DNA of 64,000 bases from Pseudarthrobacter sp. NS4. GTDB lineage: Bacteria; Actinomycetota; Actinomycetes; Actinomycetales; Micrococcaceae. Below the pieces are notes generated by a model. That model was not told where the DNA came from. It made no database searches and worked only from the letters and a program-made list of their open reading frames with translations. The stretch spans positions 2,542,001 through 2,606,000 of the forward strand of contig NZ_CP103288.1 of the NCBI RefSeq assembly GCF_024758005.1. The letters run 5' to 3'. The translations under genes and the position numbers were made by a program. The first letter of the stretch is position 1. The number at the start of each line of letters is the position of its first letter. Of the stretch, positions 36,275-45,443 are shown in pieces.

Positions 36275-37242
36275 GGGTCCTCGTCACCGGTGCGAGCGGC
36301 CTGCTTGGCCGTGAGGTAGCCAAGCTGCTGGTGCGCCACGGCCACGACGTCACCACCTTCCAGCGCCGTCCCGCCGGCGTTGACGGCGCCAGTGACCTGA
36401 CCGGGACCATCACGGACGGCGACGCCGTCCACCGTGCCGTCGCAGGCGCAGAGGGCGTGCTCCACCTGGCCGCCAAGGTCTCTTTTACCGGCCGGGCGGC
36501 GGAATTCCACGCGGTGAATGTGGAAGGCACGCGCCGCCTGCTCCGTGCGGCCCGCGAGGCAGGCGTGCGGGACGTCGTGTTCGTTTCCTCGCCATCGGTG
36601 GCCAACTCCGGGGCCGCGATCGCCGGGCTGGGCGCCGAGCCCGCGGACCCGTGCCGAGCACATGGGAACTATTCGCGCACCAAGGCCCAGGCCGAACTGT
36701 TTGCGCTGGCTGCGGACTCGCCGGAACTCCGGGTCACGGCGGTGCGCCCGCACATCGTCTGGGGTCCCGGGGATGCGCAACTGGTGGAACGGGTACTGGA
36801 CCGTGCCCGCCGCCGCAGGTTGCCGGTGCTGGACGACGGGGCTGCCCTGATCGACACCACCTACGTGGACAACGCAGCCTCGGCCATCGTCGCCGCGCTG
36901 CACCGCATGGAGCACATCCACGGCCGGGCGCTCGTGGTCAGCAACGGCGAACCACGCCCGGTGGGCGAACTGCTGGCGGGCATCTGCGCCGCGGGCGGCG
37001 TCCCGGCACCGTCCTGGTCTGTGCCGGGCGGGCTGGCACGGGCGGCAGGATCCTTGGTCGAAAACCTGTGGACCTGGGCCGGGCGGGCGGAGGAACCGCC
37101 AATGACCAGGTTCCTCGCCGAACAGCTCTCCACCGCCCATTGGTTCGACCAGCGCGAAACCCGCGAACTCCTCGACTGGGTTCCCGCGGTATCCCTCGAT
37201 GAGGGCCTGGCGAGGCTGGCCAGGCACTATCGCGTCGCGTAG
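36271..37242 (+). CDS. oleD: OleD, NAD(P)H-dependent 2-alkyl-3-ketoalkanoic acid reductase
   Basis: A 323-residue short-chain dehydrogenase (extended type) that reduces the OleA product to a beta-hydroxyacid. The cofactor motif is TGASGLLG (residues 6-13), with the catalytic Ser near 106-107 and Tyr134/Lys138 in YSRTK. The ATG overlaps the oleBC stop (ATGA), so translation is coupled. Last gene of the cluster, convergent with mutM. Confidence 0.92.
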   Translation: MRVLVTGASGLLGREVAKLLVRHGHDVTTFQRRPAGVDGASDLTGTITDGDAVHRAVAGAEGVLHLAAKVSFTGRAAEFHAVNVEGTRRLLRAAREAGVRDVVFVSSPSVANSGAAIAGLGAEPADPCRAHGNYSRTKAQAELFALAADSPELRVTAVRPHIVWGPGDAQLVERVLDRARRRRLPVLDDGAALIDTTYVDNAASAIVAALHRMEHIHGRALVVSNGEPRPVGELLAGICAAGGVPAPSWSVPGGLARAAGSLVENLWTWAGRAEEPPMTRFLAEQLSTAHWFDQRETRELLDWVPAVSLDEGLARLARHYRVA

Positions 37243-37250
37243 GCCCCCGG

Positions 37251-37274
37251 ATGTGCCGGCGCCGCGCCGCACAT
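37251..37274. terminator. Hairpin between oleD and mutM
   Basis: ATGTG and CGGCGC pair with GCGCCG and CACAT, with one bulged C. It lies in the 40-bp gap between convergent genes and lacks a T-run. Confidence 0.4.
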
Positions 37275-37282
37275 GGCCTCCC

Positions 37283-38254
37283 CTACCAGCGGCCGTTCCG
37301 CGGCCGGGGCTGGCAGACCGGGCAGGTGTGCGATGAGCGGTTCATGAACTGTTCACGGCGGATCGTGGCGTGGACTCCCGCTGCGGCACACCGCTTGCAG
37401 GGCTGTCCATCGCGCCCGTAGGCGTTGAGGGACCGGTCGAAGTAGCCGGACGCGCCGTTGACGTTGACGTACAGCGAGTCGAAGCTGGTGCCACCTGCCG
37501 CAAGTGCGTCGAGCATGACCTCACGGGCGCTGTCGATGACCCGTTCGGCTTCGCCCCTGCGCAGGGTCTCAGTGGGCCTCGCATAGTGCAGCCGCGCACG
37601 CCACAGGGCCTCGTCAGCGTAGATGTTGCCGATGCCCGATACCAGGCCCTGGTCCAGCAAGGCGCGCTTCAGCCCGGTTTTACGCTTCCGGAGGCGGCGG
37701 TAGAAAAGGTCGAAGGAGAATGCCGGATCCAGCGGATCCCGGGCAATGTGGGAGGCCTCTTCCGCAATCAGCGGCAGCGGCGACTCGGCCAGGCCGCCGG
37801 GACCGCCGTCGTCCGTCGGCACCATGGCCGTCACGAAGAGACCTCCAAAGATCCGCTGGTCCACGAACCGCAGCTGTTCGGGCTTACCGTCCGCCGGGCT
37901 CAGGCGGATCCGGACTTTGAGGTGTTTCTCGTCCGGCACGTCCCGGTCCTGCATCAGGAGCTGTCCGCTCATGCCAAGGTGTGCCATCAGCGCCACCGCA
38001 GGACGTACCGGTGTACCCGACGTTCCCGGGTCCTGACTAAGGTACGCGTCCAAAAGCGGCAGCCAGAGGAATTTACCCCGGCGCACCACGTCAGTCACCG
38101 TGGCACCTTCGAGGTTACCGATGAAATCCGCGGCTCCGAGGGCGTGACGGCGGACAGAGCGCGGGTCCACGACCTCAACGCCCTGGATGGTCCGGCCGCG
38201 GACCCAGCTCACCAGGCCGCGGCGGACCACTTCCACCTCGGGGAGTTCTGGCAT
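37283..38254 (-). CDS. mutM: Formamidopyrimidine-DNA glycosylase (MutM/Fpg)
   Basis: Removes 8-oxoguanine and other oxidised purines. The 323-residue protein starts [14 protein letters not shown], with the catalytic N-terminal Pro and Glu. The C-terminal zinc finger has CKRC and CPVC pairs, with the intercalating Arg region in between. It starts five bases after the rnc stop, so rnc-mutM is an operon. In many actinobacteria smc follows; here the ole genes intervene. Confidence 0.95.
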   Translation of the reverse strand: MPELPEVEVVRRGLVSWVRGRTIQGVEVVDPRSVRRHALGAADFIGNLEGATVTDVVRRGKFLWLPLLDAYLSQDPGTSGTPVRPAVALMAHLGMSGQLLMQDRDVPDEKHLKVRIRLSPADGKPEQLRFVDQRIFGGLFVTAMVPTDDGGPGGLAESPLPLIAEEASHIARDPLDPAFSFDLFYRRLRKRKTGLKRALLDQGLVSGIGNIYADEALWRARLHYARPTETLRRGEAERVIDSAREVMLDALAAGGTSFDSLYVNVNGASGYFDRSLNAYGRDGQPCKRCAAAGVHATIRREQFMNRSSHTCPVCQPRPRNGRW

Positions 38255-38259
38255 GCCGC

Positions 38260-38991
38260 CTACTTGGCTGCTACGGAACCGGTGGACTTCCCGGACGCGT
38301 CCGAGGGGCCGGTTCCGGAAAGGACGCGCCAGGCATCGGCTGCGGCTTCCTGCTCGGCTTCCTTCTTGGAATGGCCGGAGCCCTTGCCGTAAGCCGTGCC
38401 GCCAATGTTCAGGACAGCCGTGAACGTACGCGCGTGGTCCGGGCCTGCGCCGTCCACCGCGTAGTGGATGGTGCCCAGCTGGCGGCTGGCGGCAAGCTCC
38501 TGGATGCTGGTTTTCCAGTCCGTCCCGGCGCCCAGCACGGCCGCATCCTTCAGCATTGGTCCAATCAGCCTCATGACCAGCTGGCGGGCGGTCTCGATGT
38601 CGTTCGAGACGTACGTGGCACCGATCAGGGCCTCCATCGTGTCAGCCAGGATGGACGCCTTGTTCTTGCCCTCGGTGAGCTTTTCGCCCTGTCCGAGGTA
38701 GATGTAGTCGCCAATGCCGAGGCTGCGTCCGATGTTCGCCAGCGCGCGCGTGCTGACCACTGCTGAACGGCGCTTCGCCAGATCTCCCTCAGGAAGGTCC
38801 GGGTTGTCGCGGTAAAGGGCATCAGTCACGGAGAAACCCAGGATGGAGTCGCCGAGGAATTCCAGCCGCTCATTCGTGGGAATGCCGCCGTTTTCGTAGG
38901 CGTAGGAACGGTGTGTGAGCGCAAGACGAAGCGTCCCGGCGTCAATATTGACACCGAGACGCTTCAAAAGCTCTTCAGTTGAAGACATCAT
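38260..38991 (-). CDS. rnc: Ribonuclease III
   Basis: Double-stranded RNA endonuclease for rRNA processing, 243 residues. The signature [13 protein letters not shown] is present, with catalytic Asp/Glu in the helices around [12 protein letters not shown]-terminal double-stranded RNA-binding domain ends [14 protein letters not shown]. The start is one of two consecutive ATGs. Order rpmF-rnc-mutM is conserved. Confidence 0.95.
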   Translation of the reverse strand: MMSSTEELLKRLGVNIDAGTLRLALTHRSYAYENGGIPTNERLEFLGDSILGFSVTDALYRDNPDLPEGDLAKRRSAVVSTRALANIGRSLGIGDYIYLGQGEKLTEGKNKASILADTMEALIGATYVSNDIETARQLVMRLIGPMLKDAAVLGAGTDWKTSIQELAASRQLGTIHYAVDGAGPDHARTFTAVLNIGGTAYGKGSGHSKKEAEQEAAADAWRVLSGTGPSDASGKSTGSVAAK

Positions 38992-39009
38992 GTCAGCCTG
39001 AGGGGCCGA

Positions 39010-39213
39010 TTAGACGTCCGCGACCTTGCGGCCCTTGTACTCAAGGAACAGCGCGGTGCCGGCCGAGTCGGTGACGACCTTTGCCTGGTGCGGCAGGCTG
39101 TAAGTGACCTGGCCGTTCTCCACGGTCTTCACCAGGTGGGGGGCGGTCGCCTTCCACTGCGAGCGGCGGGCGCGGGTATTCGAGCGAGACATTTTCCGCT
39201 TGGGAACAGCCAC
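39010..39213 (-). CDS. rpmF: 50S ribosomal protein L32
   Basis: A 67-residue basic protein beginning [20 protein letters not shown]. No zinc-binding CxxC pairs, so it is a zinc-free (C-minus) type. It lies between the DUF177 gene and rnc, as usual. Confidence 0.96.
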   Translation of the reverse strand: MAVPKRKMSRSNTRARRSQWKATAPHLVKTVENGQVTYSLPHQAKVVTDSAGTALFLEYKGRKVADV

Positions 39214-39249
39214 GGCTAACTCATTTCTCTCTAGACAAACACGTACAAA

Positions 39250-39798
39250 TCAATTTTGCCGGTCAGGCTTAGCCATATCAGCTAGGGCAGCCCAGCGAGG
39301 ATCCAAGACCTCGTGGTGGTGCCCCGGCTCGTCTTCCAGGCGAACTCCGCATTCGGAGCAAAGGCCCTGGCAGTCTTCCCGGCACACCGGCTGGAACGGC
39401 AGATTGGTGACAACCGCGTCCCGCAACACCGGTTCAAGATCGATTACATCGTGCTCGACTCGACGTTGCTCTTCATCATCTTCTCCGTCCGAAAGCTCTG
39501 CGCCCTCATAGAAGAAAAGTTCCTGCACATTGACCTCAAGGTCATACGCAAGGGGATCCAGGCATCGTCCGCATTCGCCGGTTACTTCGGCGACCGCGGT
39601 TCCAGATACCAGAATTCCTTCGTGTACGGCCTCAAGCCTCAGATCCAGCTCGATCTCCGAGCCTTCCTGAACACCAATAAGCGCCACACCGAGATCACCC
39701 GGTGCGGGTACATGTTCCGTCAGTGTCCGCATGCTTCCCGGACTGCGTCCGAGGTCCTTGACGTCGAACGCCAAGGGCGAACCAGCATCTCGTTTAAT
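39250..39798 (-). CDS. DUF177 (YceD) family protein
   Basis: A protein of about 182 residues with the CxRC...CxxxC...CxxC pattern (GECGRCL, CREDCQGLCSECG) of the YceD family, which is linked to 23S rRNA accumulation and always precedes rpmF. The start is unusual. A perfect AGGAG (39808-39804) sits five bases before ATT at 39798; the first conventional candidate is TTG at 39774, which has no good ribosome-binding site. An in-frame stop lies 13 codons above ATT. Choosing ATT gives IKRDAGSPLAFDVKDLGR; TTG gives a 174-residue form. Confidence 0.85.
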   Translation of the reverse strand: MKRDAGSPLAFDVKDLGRSPGSMRTLTEHVPAPGDLGVALIGVQEGSEIELDLRLEAVHEGILVSGTAVAEVTGECGRCLDPLAYDLEVNVQELFFYEGAELSDGEDDEEQRRVEHDVIDLEPVLRDAVVTNLPFQPVCREDCQGLCSECGVRLEDEPGHHHEVLDPRWAALADMAKPDRQN

Positions 39799-39897
39799 GA
39801 GAACTCCTGTTGAACATATGACCGACGTACCATCTTAGCCTGAAGAGCCACAGGGACTCAAACCAGGCAGCCGGCGGCGCCGAAGTACCTGACTACC

Positions 39898-40398
39898 CTA
39901 CCCTCTTGGCTGCTGTTCGGGCGCCAACTCGCCGGCAACCATCCTCCGATGCACCGACCGGGGAACGTAGTCCGAGACGCTGCCGCCCAGGCCCGCAACT
40001 TCCTTGATCAACGTGGAGGACAGATGCACGTAGTGTGCCTCGGCCGGCAGGAACACTGTTTCCACGCCGCTCAGCTGGCGGTTCATGGTGGCCATGGGAA
40101 GCTCGTAGTCGAAGTCCGAGGAGGACCTCAGGCCTTTGACGATGGCTGAAACGCCCCGCTGGCGGCAATATTCGGCGAGAAGTCCTTCCCCCACAGGTTC
40201 CACTACGATTCCCTTCAGCAAGGCCAGGGTTTCACGGGCCATTTCGAGGCGCTCATCCACGGTGAACCTGTACTTCTTGGCCGGGTTGGTGGATACCGCA
40301 ACGATCACCTCATCAAAGAGGCCGGCAGCCCGCGCAATAACCTCAAGATGGCCGTTGTGGATGGGGTCATAGGATCCGGGGCAGACAGCTCGTCTCAT
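39898..40398 (-). CDS. coaD: Phosphopantetheine adenylyltransferase CoaD
   Basis: Penultimate step in coenzyme A synthesis, 166 residues. CPGSYDPIHNGHLEVIARA has the HxGH nucleotidyltransferase motif. LSSTLIKEVAGLGG is the second conserved region. It ends 99 bp before the DUF177 gene's start. It is divergent from the aminotransferase gene with almost no gap at the starts. Confidence 0.95.
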   Translation of the reverse strand: MRRAVCPGSYDPIHNGHLEVIARAAGLFDEVIVAVSTNPAKKYRFTVDERLEMARETLALLKGIVVEPVGEGLLAEYCRQRGVSAIVKGLRSSSDFDYELPMATMNRQLSGVETVFLPAEAHYVHLSSTLIKEVAGLGGSVSDYVPRSVHRRMVAGELAPEQQPRG

Positions 40399-40471
40399 GC
40401 TCCGAACCTACCCCATGAAAAGGCCGGGATACCATGACTGGATGCATCCACGACGGGAAGTTTCCACCCCC

Positions 40472-41671
40472 ATGGCCACTGCCCCCTGGCAGCGGGCCGC
40501 GCTCGGAGCCAACCTCCTGGGGTCCGACGGCGGGCTTGGAGTCACCATCTTCGAGGAAATGACCGCCCTTGCGGTCCAGACCGGCGCCATCAACCTTGGC
40601 CAGGGATTTCCGGATGAGGACGGTCCGCTGGAGATCCGTGAGGCAGCCCGTGCTGCCATTTCCGCCGGGGCGAACCAGTACGCCCCGGGCAAGGGCATTC
40701 CGGAGCTTCGGGAAGCAGTGGCTGCCCACCAGGAAAGGTTCTACGGCCTCACCCCTGACCCTCAGACCGAGGTCATCGTAACGACCGGCGCCACCGAAGG
40801 CATCGCCGCTTCCCTGCTGGCCTTTGCAGGACCCGGGGACGAGGTACTGACCTTTGAGCCTTTTTACGATTCCTACGGTGCGGTGATTGGCCTCTCGGGA
40901 GCCACCCACGTGACGGCCCCGCTGCTGGCTCCTGATTTCCTGCCGGATATGGCCGCCCTTGAGGCCGTCTTCAATGAGCGGACCCGCGTGGTGCTGCTGA
41001 ACAATCCGCACAATCCAACCGGCGCCGTCTTTCCACGGAACGTGCTGCAGCGCGTCGTTGACCTCGCCCGGAAACACGACAGCATCATCGTTACCGACGA
41101 GGTCTATGAGCACCTCACCTTCGGTGTTTCCCATATACCCGTGGCGTCCCTGCCGGGGGCAGCGGAGCGCACCATCACCATTTCCTCCGCCGGGAAGACA
41201 TTCTCCCTCACCGGCTGGAAGATCGGCTGGCTCTCTGGCCCCGAAGACCTTGTTTCTGCTGCCCGCACCGTAAAGCAGTTCCTCACCTACAGCTCCGGCA
41301 CCCCCTTCCAGTCAGCCATCGCCACGGGGCTGTCACTGCCGGATGCCTTCTACGAAGGCATCGCCGCGGACCTGGAGCACAAACGGGACATTCTCAGCCA
41401 GGGACTCCGTGCGGCCGGGTTCGACGTCTTTTCCCCGCAGGGAACCTACTTCGTCAACGTGGACACCGCACCGCTGGGTATCAGCGACGCCGTTGACCTG
41501 GCCAGGCGGCTTCCCGCCCTGGTCGGGGTGGCCGCGATCCCCGTTCCAGTGTTCTGCCATCCGGAAGGGGCCGCCCGGACGCGCAGCCTGCTCCGTTTCG
41601 CATTCTGCAAGAAAACCGGGGTCCTCGAAGAAGCTGCGGAACGGCTTGCCACGCTCAGCGGAAGGCTCTGA
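40472..41671 (+). CDS. Pyridoxal-phosphate aminotransferase, class I/II
   Basis: An aminotransferase of about 399 residues. PLP-binding Lys lies in SSAGKTFSLTGWKIGW, with NNPHNPTGAVF and DEVYEHL. It resembles methionine/kynurenine aminotransferases (YbdL/KAT-like). Other in-frame ATGs at 40397, 40415 and 40442 make the start uncertain; the first two would overlap the coaD promoter. Its stop overlaps the next start (TGATG). Confidence 0.87.
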   Translation: MATAPWQRAALGANLLGSDGGLGVTIFEEMTALAVQTGAINLGQGFPDEDGPLEIREAARAAISAGANQYAPGKGIPELREAVAAHQERFYGLTPDPQTEVIVTTGATEGIAASLLAFAGPGDEVLTFEPFYDSYGAVIGLSGATHVTAPLLAPDFLPDMAALEAVFNERTRVVLLNNPHNPTGAVFPRNVLQRVVDLARKHDSIIVTDEVYEHLTFGVSHIPVASLPGAAERTITISSAGKTFSLTGWKIGWLSGPEDLVSAARTVKQFLTYSSGTPFQSAIATGLSLPDAFYEGIAADLEHKRDILSQGLRAAGFDVFSPQGTYFVNVDTAPLGISDAVDLARRLPALVGVAAIPVPVFCHPEGAARTRSLLRFAFCKKTGVLEEAAERLATLSGRL

Positions 41672-42459
41672 TGCCCGCCGGAAGCAAGGGGCAGGCCGCA
41701 CGGTTCCTGCGGACCACCGGCCAGCACGCCTCGATCGAACCGGATGCCTTCACCGAGGGCAGCTACGTGCTCAGCATCGGCGGCTCTGAGCAGTCGCACG
41801 TGAACCTTGCCCACCCTGAAGAGATTTTCTACGAGTATCTCCGGAGGATCGGGCACCTGGTAGACCTTGCAGCCCCTCCCGGTGCCCCCATCAGGGCGTT
41901 GCACCTCGGTGCCGGGGCACTGACGCTGGCGCGCTACATCCAGGCGACCCGGCCGGGATCGGAGCAGCACGCCGTGGAGCTGGAGCGGGAACTGCTGGAC
42001 TTTGTCCTGCGGCAGCTCCCGCTTCCGGAGGGAACGGACCTGCACACCATCACCGGTGATGCCCGGGAGGCACTGGGTGACCTTGATCCCGGCGTCACGT
42101 TCGACGTCGTCATTTTGGACATCTTTTCCGGGCCGGAAGCGCCGGCCCATATTGCCAATCCCGGGTTCTACCGGGAAGTGCGGGAGCGGCTTGGCCCGCA
42201 GGGCGTACTGATCGTCAACGTGGGCGACGAGCCGGGGCTGACGCTTGTCCGGAGCCAGGTGGCGGCGATGCGGCAAGCGATGGCCGATGTGGCAGCTTTC
42301 GGCGAAGCAGGAATGTTCAAGGGCCGCTATCCGGGGAACATCATCCTGATTGGAACGCAGGTGCCCTGGACGGAAAAGTGGTCGGCCGAACTCGAAGCCC
42401 GCGGCCCGCACCCGGCAAAGGTGGTTGCCGGAGTGGATCTTGACCCGCTGGCAGGATGA
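41671..42459 (+). CDS. Spermidine synthase-like / class I SAM-fold protein
   Basis: A 262-residue protein with a Rossmann SAM-type core (ALHLGAGALTLARY; DVVILDIFSGPEAP), similar to the spermidine-synthase family. The DIFSG at the position of the usual DVFSG/DSTDP is seen in fused or polyamine-unrelated members, so true aminopropyltransferase activity is doubtful. It is translationally coupled to the aminotransferase. Function unknown. Confidence 0.75.
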   Translation: MPAGSKGQAARFLRTTGQHASIEPDAFTEGSYVLSIGGSEQSHVNLAHPEEIFYEYLRRIGHLVDLAAPPGAPIRALHLGAGALTLARYIQATRPGSEQHAVELERELLDFVLRQLPLPEGTDLHTITGDAREALGDLDPGVTFDVVILDIFSGPEAPAHIANPGFYREVRERLGPQGVLIVNVGDEPGLTLVRSQVAAMRQAMADVAAFGEAGMFKGRYPGNIILIGTQVPWTEKWSAELEARGPHPAKVVAGVDLDPLAG

Positions 42460-42497
42460 CCGGCTGGAGTGACGGCCGGGCTCCCCCGCCTCCCGCG

Positions 42498-43127
42498 TTA
42501 GTACCCGGAGCCGTCCGGCTCTGCCACCGCTGGGACGTCATCGCCGTCAATGGCATCCGGTACGAACGGCTCAGCGAACCAGAGCCTGGTTTCGCCATAT
42601 TTCTTCTCCGCGAACCGTGCCAGGCTGCCGGGCCACTGCGGTTCCGGCGAACGGGACGAGCGTTCCACCACCACCACCGCCGCCGGTGCCAGGTGGGCGG
42701 TGAGCTTATTGAGGACGGCCGCCAGTGCCGCTTCCTCCAGTGGATACGGCGGGTCCAGGAAAACGAGGTCCCAAACGTCTGTTAAGGCCGCGCGGTCCAG
42801 GAACGGCTCAACCTTGGAGCGGTGCACCGTGACCACCTTGCGGCCGACGACGCCGTTGATGAGGTCTGCGTTCCGCTGGCACACTGCGCTTGCCTTGGCG
42901 TCGAACTCCACGAGGTCCACTGTCTGGGCTCCCCTGCTGCCGCTCTCCACGCCCAGTGAACCGGAACCCGCGTAGAGATCCAGCACGCGCGCCCCGGCAA
43001 TGACGTCAAAGGCATCAAGGCGGGAGAACAGGGCTTCCTTCACCCGGTCGGTGGTGGGCCTCGTCAGGGAACCGGGGACCGCTGACAGCGGCGTACCGCC
43101 GGCGGCACCGGCAATGATCCGGCTCAT
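42498..43127 (-). CDS. rsmD: 16S rRNA (guanine-966-N2)-methyltransferase RsmD
   Basis: A 209-residue methyltransferase with MSRIIAGAAGG at the start, DLYAGSGSLGVES (SAM site) and DLVFLDPPYP (catalytic DPPY). The frame extends nine codons upstream; the chosen ATG matches the family. It follows recG, separated by about 40 bp. The order recG-rsmD-coaD is common, but here two plus-strand genes lie between rsmD and coaD. Confidence 0.92.
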   Translation of the reverse strand: MSRIIAGAAGGTPLSAVPGSLTRPTTDRVKEALFSRLDAFDVIAGARVLDLYAGSGSLGVESGSRGAQTVDLVEFDAKASAVCQRNADLINGVVGRKVVTVHRSKVEPFLDRAALTDVWDLVFLDPPYPLEEAALAAVLNKLTAHLAPAAVVVVERSSRSPEPQWPGSLARFAEKKYGETRLWFAEPFVPDAIDGDDVPAVAEPDGSGY

Positions 43128-43169
43128 CCGCTGCACCCGAATCCACGGCCGCACACTGCGGCGTCCTTC

Positions 43170-45443
43170 TTAACCGCGTTCAAGGAACGCCTCCTTTTCG
43201 GGGTTGAGGTACTTGTCGATGGCGTCCGCGAGTTCCGGGTGGCCGGACAGGAAAGGATCCCGTCCAACAATGTCCTGCGCATCCTCCCGGGCCCGCGCGA
43301 TAACCTCTTCGTGCTCCAGGACGCGCAGCAGCTTCAGGGTGGAACGCCCGCCGGACTGGGAGGCTCCCAGGATGTCACCCTCCCGTCGCAGCTTCAGGTC
43401 CTCCTGCGAGAGGACGAACCCGTCGGTGGTCGCGGCCACCGCCTCCAGCCTGCGGCGGCTGGGATGCTCCGGCTCGAGTGCCGTAACAAGCAGGCACGTT
43501 CCGGGCAACCCGCCGCGGCCCACCCTTCCCCGGAGCTGGTGCAGCTGGGAGATGCCAAACCGATCGGCATCCAGGATCACCATGAGCGTTGCGTTGTGCA
43601 CGTCCACCCCCACCTCGATCACGGTGGTGGAGACCAGCAGCTTGATGGTGTTGGCCACGAACCCTGCCATGGTGGCTGCTTTCAGCTCGGTTTCCTGGCG
43701 CCCGTGGAGGGGAGCGAGCGGGACGCCGGAGAGGGATGGCTCACCCATCAAATGCTCGACGACGGACGTCACCGATGCGAGTTCGCGTGCGGCGTCGTCT
43801 GACTCGAGTCCCGGCGGTTCCGCTTCCCCCGGACTGAAGTCGCCGTCGTCGTCCGTGCCGATTTTCGGGCAGACGACGTACACCTGGTGGCCGGCGTCAA
43901 CCTCCTCGCGCGCGCGGGCCCAGATGCGCCCGGCCCAGGCCGGGTTCTCCGAGAGCCCCACGAGGTGCGTGGTGATGGGCGCCCTGCCTTTCGGCAGCTC
44001 GTCGAGAGTGGACGTTTCAAGGTCACCGAACACGGTCATGGCGACGGTGCGGGGAATGGGCGTGGCGGTCATGACCAGCAGGTGCGGCGGTTTCCGGGCT
44101 TTGGCGCGAAGCGCGTCGCGCTGCTCAACGCCGAACCGGTGCTGCTCGTCCACAACAATCAGGCCGAGATCGTAAAACGACACATTGTCGCTGAGCAGTG
44201 CATGGGTGCCGATGACAATGCCGGCGGTCCCGGACGCGGCGTCCAGCATGGCTTGCCTGCGCGCCGCCGTGGGCATGGATCCGGTCAGCAGCGTGACCTG
44301 GACGGACGCGCCGTCCGACCCGCCAAGCCCGCCGAGCAGTCCATCCCGGGACAGTGGTCCGAGGGTGCGGCGGATGGAATCGTAGTGCTGCGCGGCAAGG
44401 ACTTCCGTGGGAGCCAGGAGTGCGGCCTGTCCCCCGGCATCAACCACCTGCAACATGGCCCGCAGCGCCACTACCGTCTTGCCGGAGCCCACTTCGCCCT
44501 GCAGCAGCCGGTTCATGGGAGTGTCCCGGGCCAGCTCCGCAGCGAGTGTTTTCCCGATGGCGGCCTGCCCGTCCGTGAGCGTGAAGGGGAGGCTTTTGTC
44601 GAAAGCGGCCTGGACGCCGCCGGCTGCGGGACGCCGCGCCGTGGCTTCTTCCGCAGCAAGCTGGGCCCGGCGCCGGGCCAAGGCGGACTGGAGCACCAGG
44701 GCTTCGTGGTAGCGGAGGCGGTCCCGGGACCGCTTCCAGTCCACAGCGGTTTCCGGTGCATGGATAAGCCGGTATGCCTCGGCGAGCGGCAGGAACTTTT
44801 CGCGTTGGGCTACTGATGGCGGGACCGGGTCCGGCAGCGAGGCGAGGTCCACCGTTTCGAGCAGGGTTGCAATGACCTGCTGGATTTTCCAGCTGGGAAG
44901 CTTAGCGGTGGCCGGGTACACCGGGATGGGCATGGCGGCCAGCTTTTCCGGATCCTGGCCCCCGTCGCTGAACGGATCATCGTCCAGGACGTGGTAGTCG
45001 GGGTTCGTTAAGCCCAGTGCTCCGTTGAAGGTGGTGACTTTGCCTGAGAAGAGGGCGCGGCGTCCCGGCAGCAGTTCGGCTTTCGCCCGGTACCCGTTGA
45101 AAAAGCTGATCTTGAGCGTACCGGGGACCTTGCCGCGGTAGTCCGTGCCGCCGACTACGCGGAGGCCCGTCTTTCCGTCGTCGTCCGAAACCACGACGTC
45201 GGTGATGCTGCCTCGGCGTGCCCGCATGGTGCGGGTGCTGCTGGACAGCACGCGCGCGATCAGGGTGACCTCCTCATCGCGCGGGATTTCGCTGATCGGC
45301 GTCAGTTCCCCACGGGTCAGGTAGCGCCGGGGAAAGTAATTAAGGAGCCCTTCCACCGTGGTGATGCCCAGATGCTTTTCGATGACGGCGGCGGAACGCT
45401 TGCCGATCCTGCGTTCCAGCCCCAGATCCAGCTCAGCGTTCAT
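43170..45443 (-). CDS. recG: ATP-dependent DNA helicase RecG
   Basis: Branch-migration helicase for stalled forks, about 757 residues. The N-terminal wedge/OB domain is followed by helicase motifs: GEVGSGKTVVA (Walker A), DEQHRFGVEQR (DEAH-like), TATPIPRT, and the C-terminal motif with HQLRGRVGRGG. The ATG is 11 bp inside the upstream DAK2 gene; a GTG two codons earlier is also possible. Confidence 0.95.
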   Translation of the reverse strand: MNAELDLGLERRIGKRSAAVIEKHLGITTVEGLLNYFPRRYLTRGELTPISEIPRDEEVTLIARVLSSSTRTMRARRGSITDVVVSDDDGKTGLRVVGGTDYRGKVPGTLKISFFNGYRAKAELLPGRRALFSGKVTTFNGALGLTNPDYHVLDDDPFSDGGQDPEKLAAMPIPVYPATAKLPSWKIQQVIATLLETVDLASLPDPVPPSVAQREKFLPLAEAYRLIHAPETAVDWKRSRDRLRYHEALVLQSALARRRAQLAAEEATARRPAAGGVQAAFDKSLPFTLTDGQAAIGKTLAAELARDTPMNRLLQGEVGSGKTVVALRAMLQVVDAGGQAALLAPTEVLAAQHYDSIRRTLGPLSRDGLLGGLGGSDGASVQVTLLTGSMPTAARRQAMLDAASGTAGIVIGTHALLSDNVSFYDLGLIVVDEQHRFGVEQRDALRAKARKPPHLLVMTATPIPRTVAMTVFGDLETSTLDELPKGRAPITTHLVGLSENPAWAGRIWARAREEVDAGHQVYVVCPKIGTDDDGDFSPGEAEPPGLESDDAARELASVTSVVEHLMGEPSLSGVPLAPLHGRQETELKAATMAGFVANTIKLLVSTTVIEVGVDVHNATLMVILDADRFGISQLHQLRGRVGRGGLPGTCLLVTALEPEHPSRRRLEAVAATTDGFVLSQEDLKLRREGDILGASQSGGRSTLKLLRVLEHEEVIARAREDAQDIVGRDPFLSGHPELADAIDKYLNPEKEAFLERG

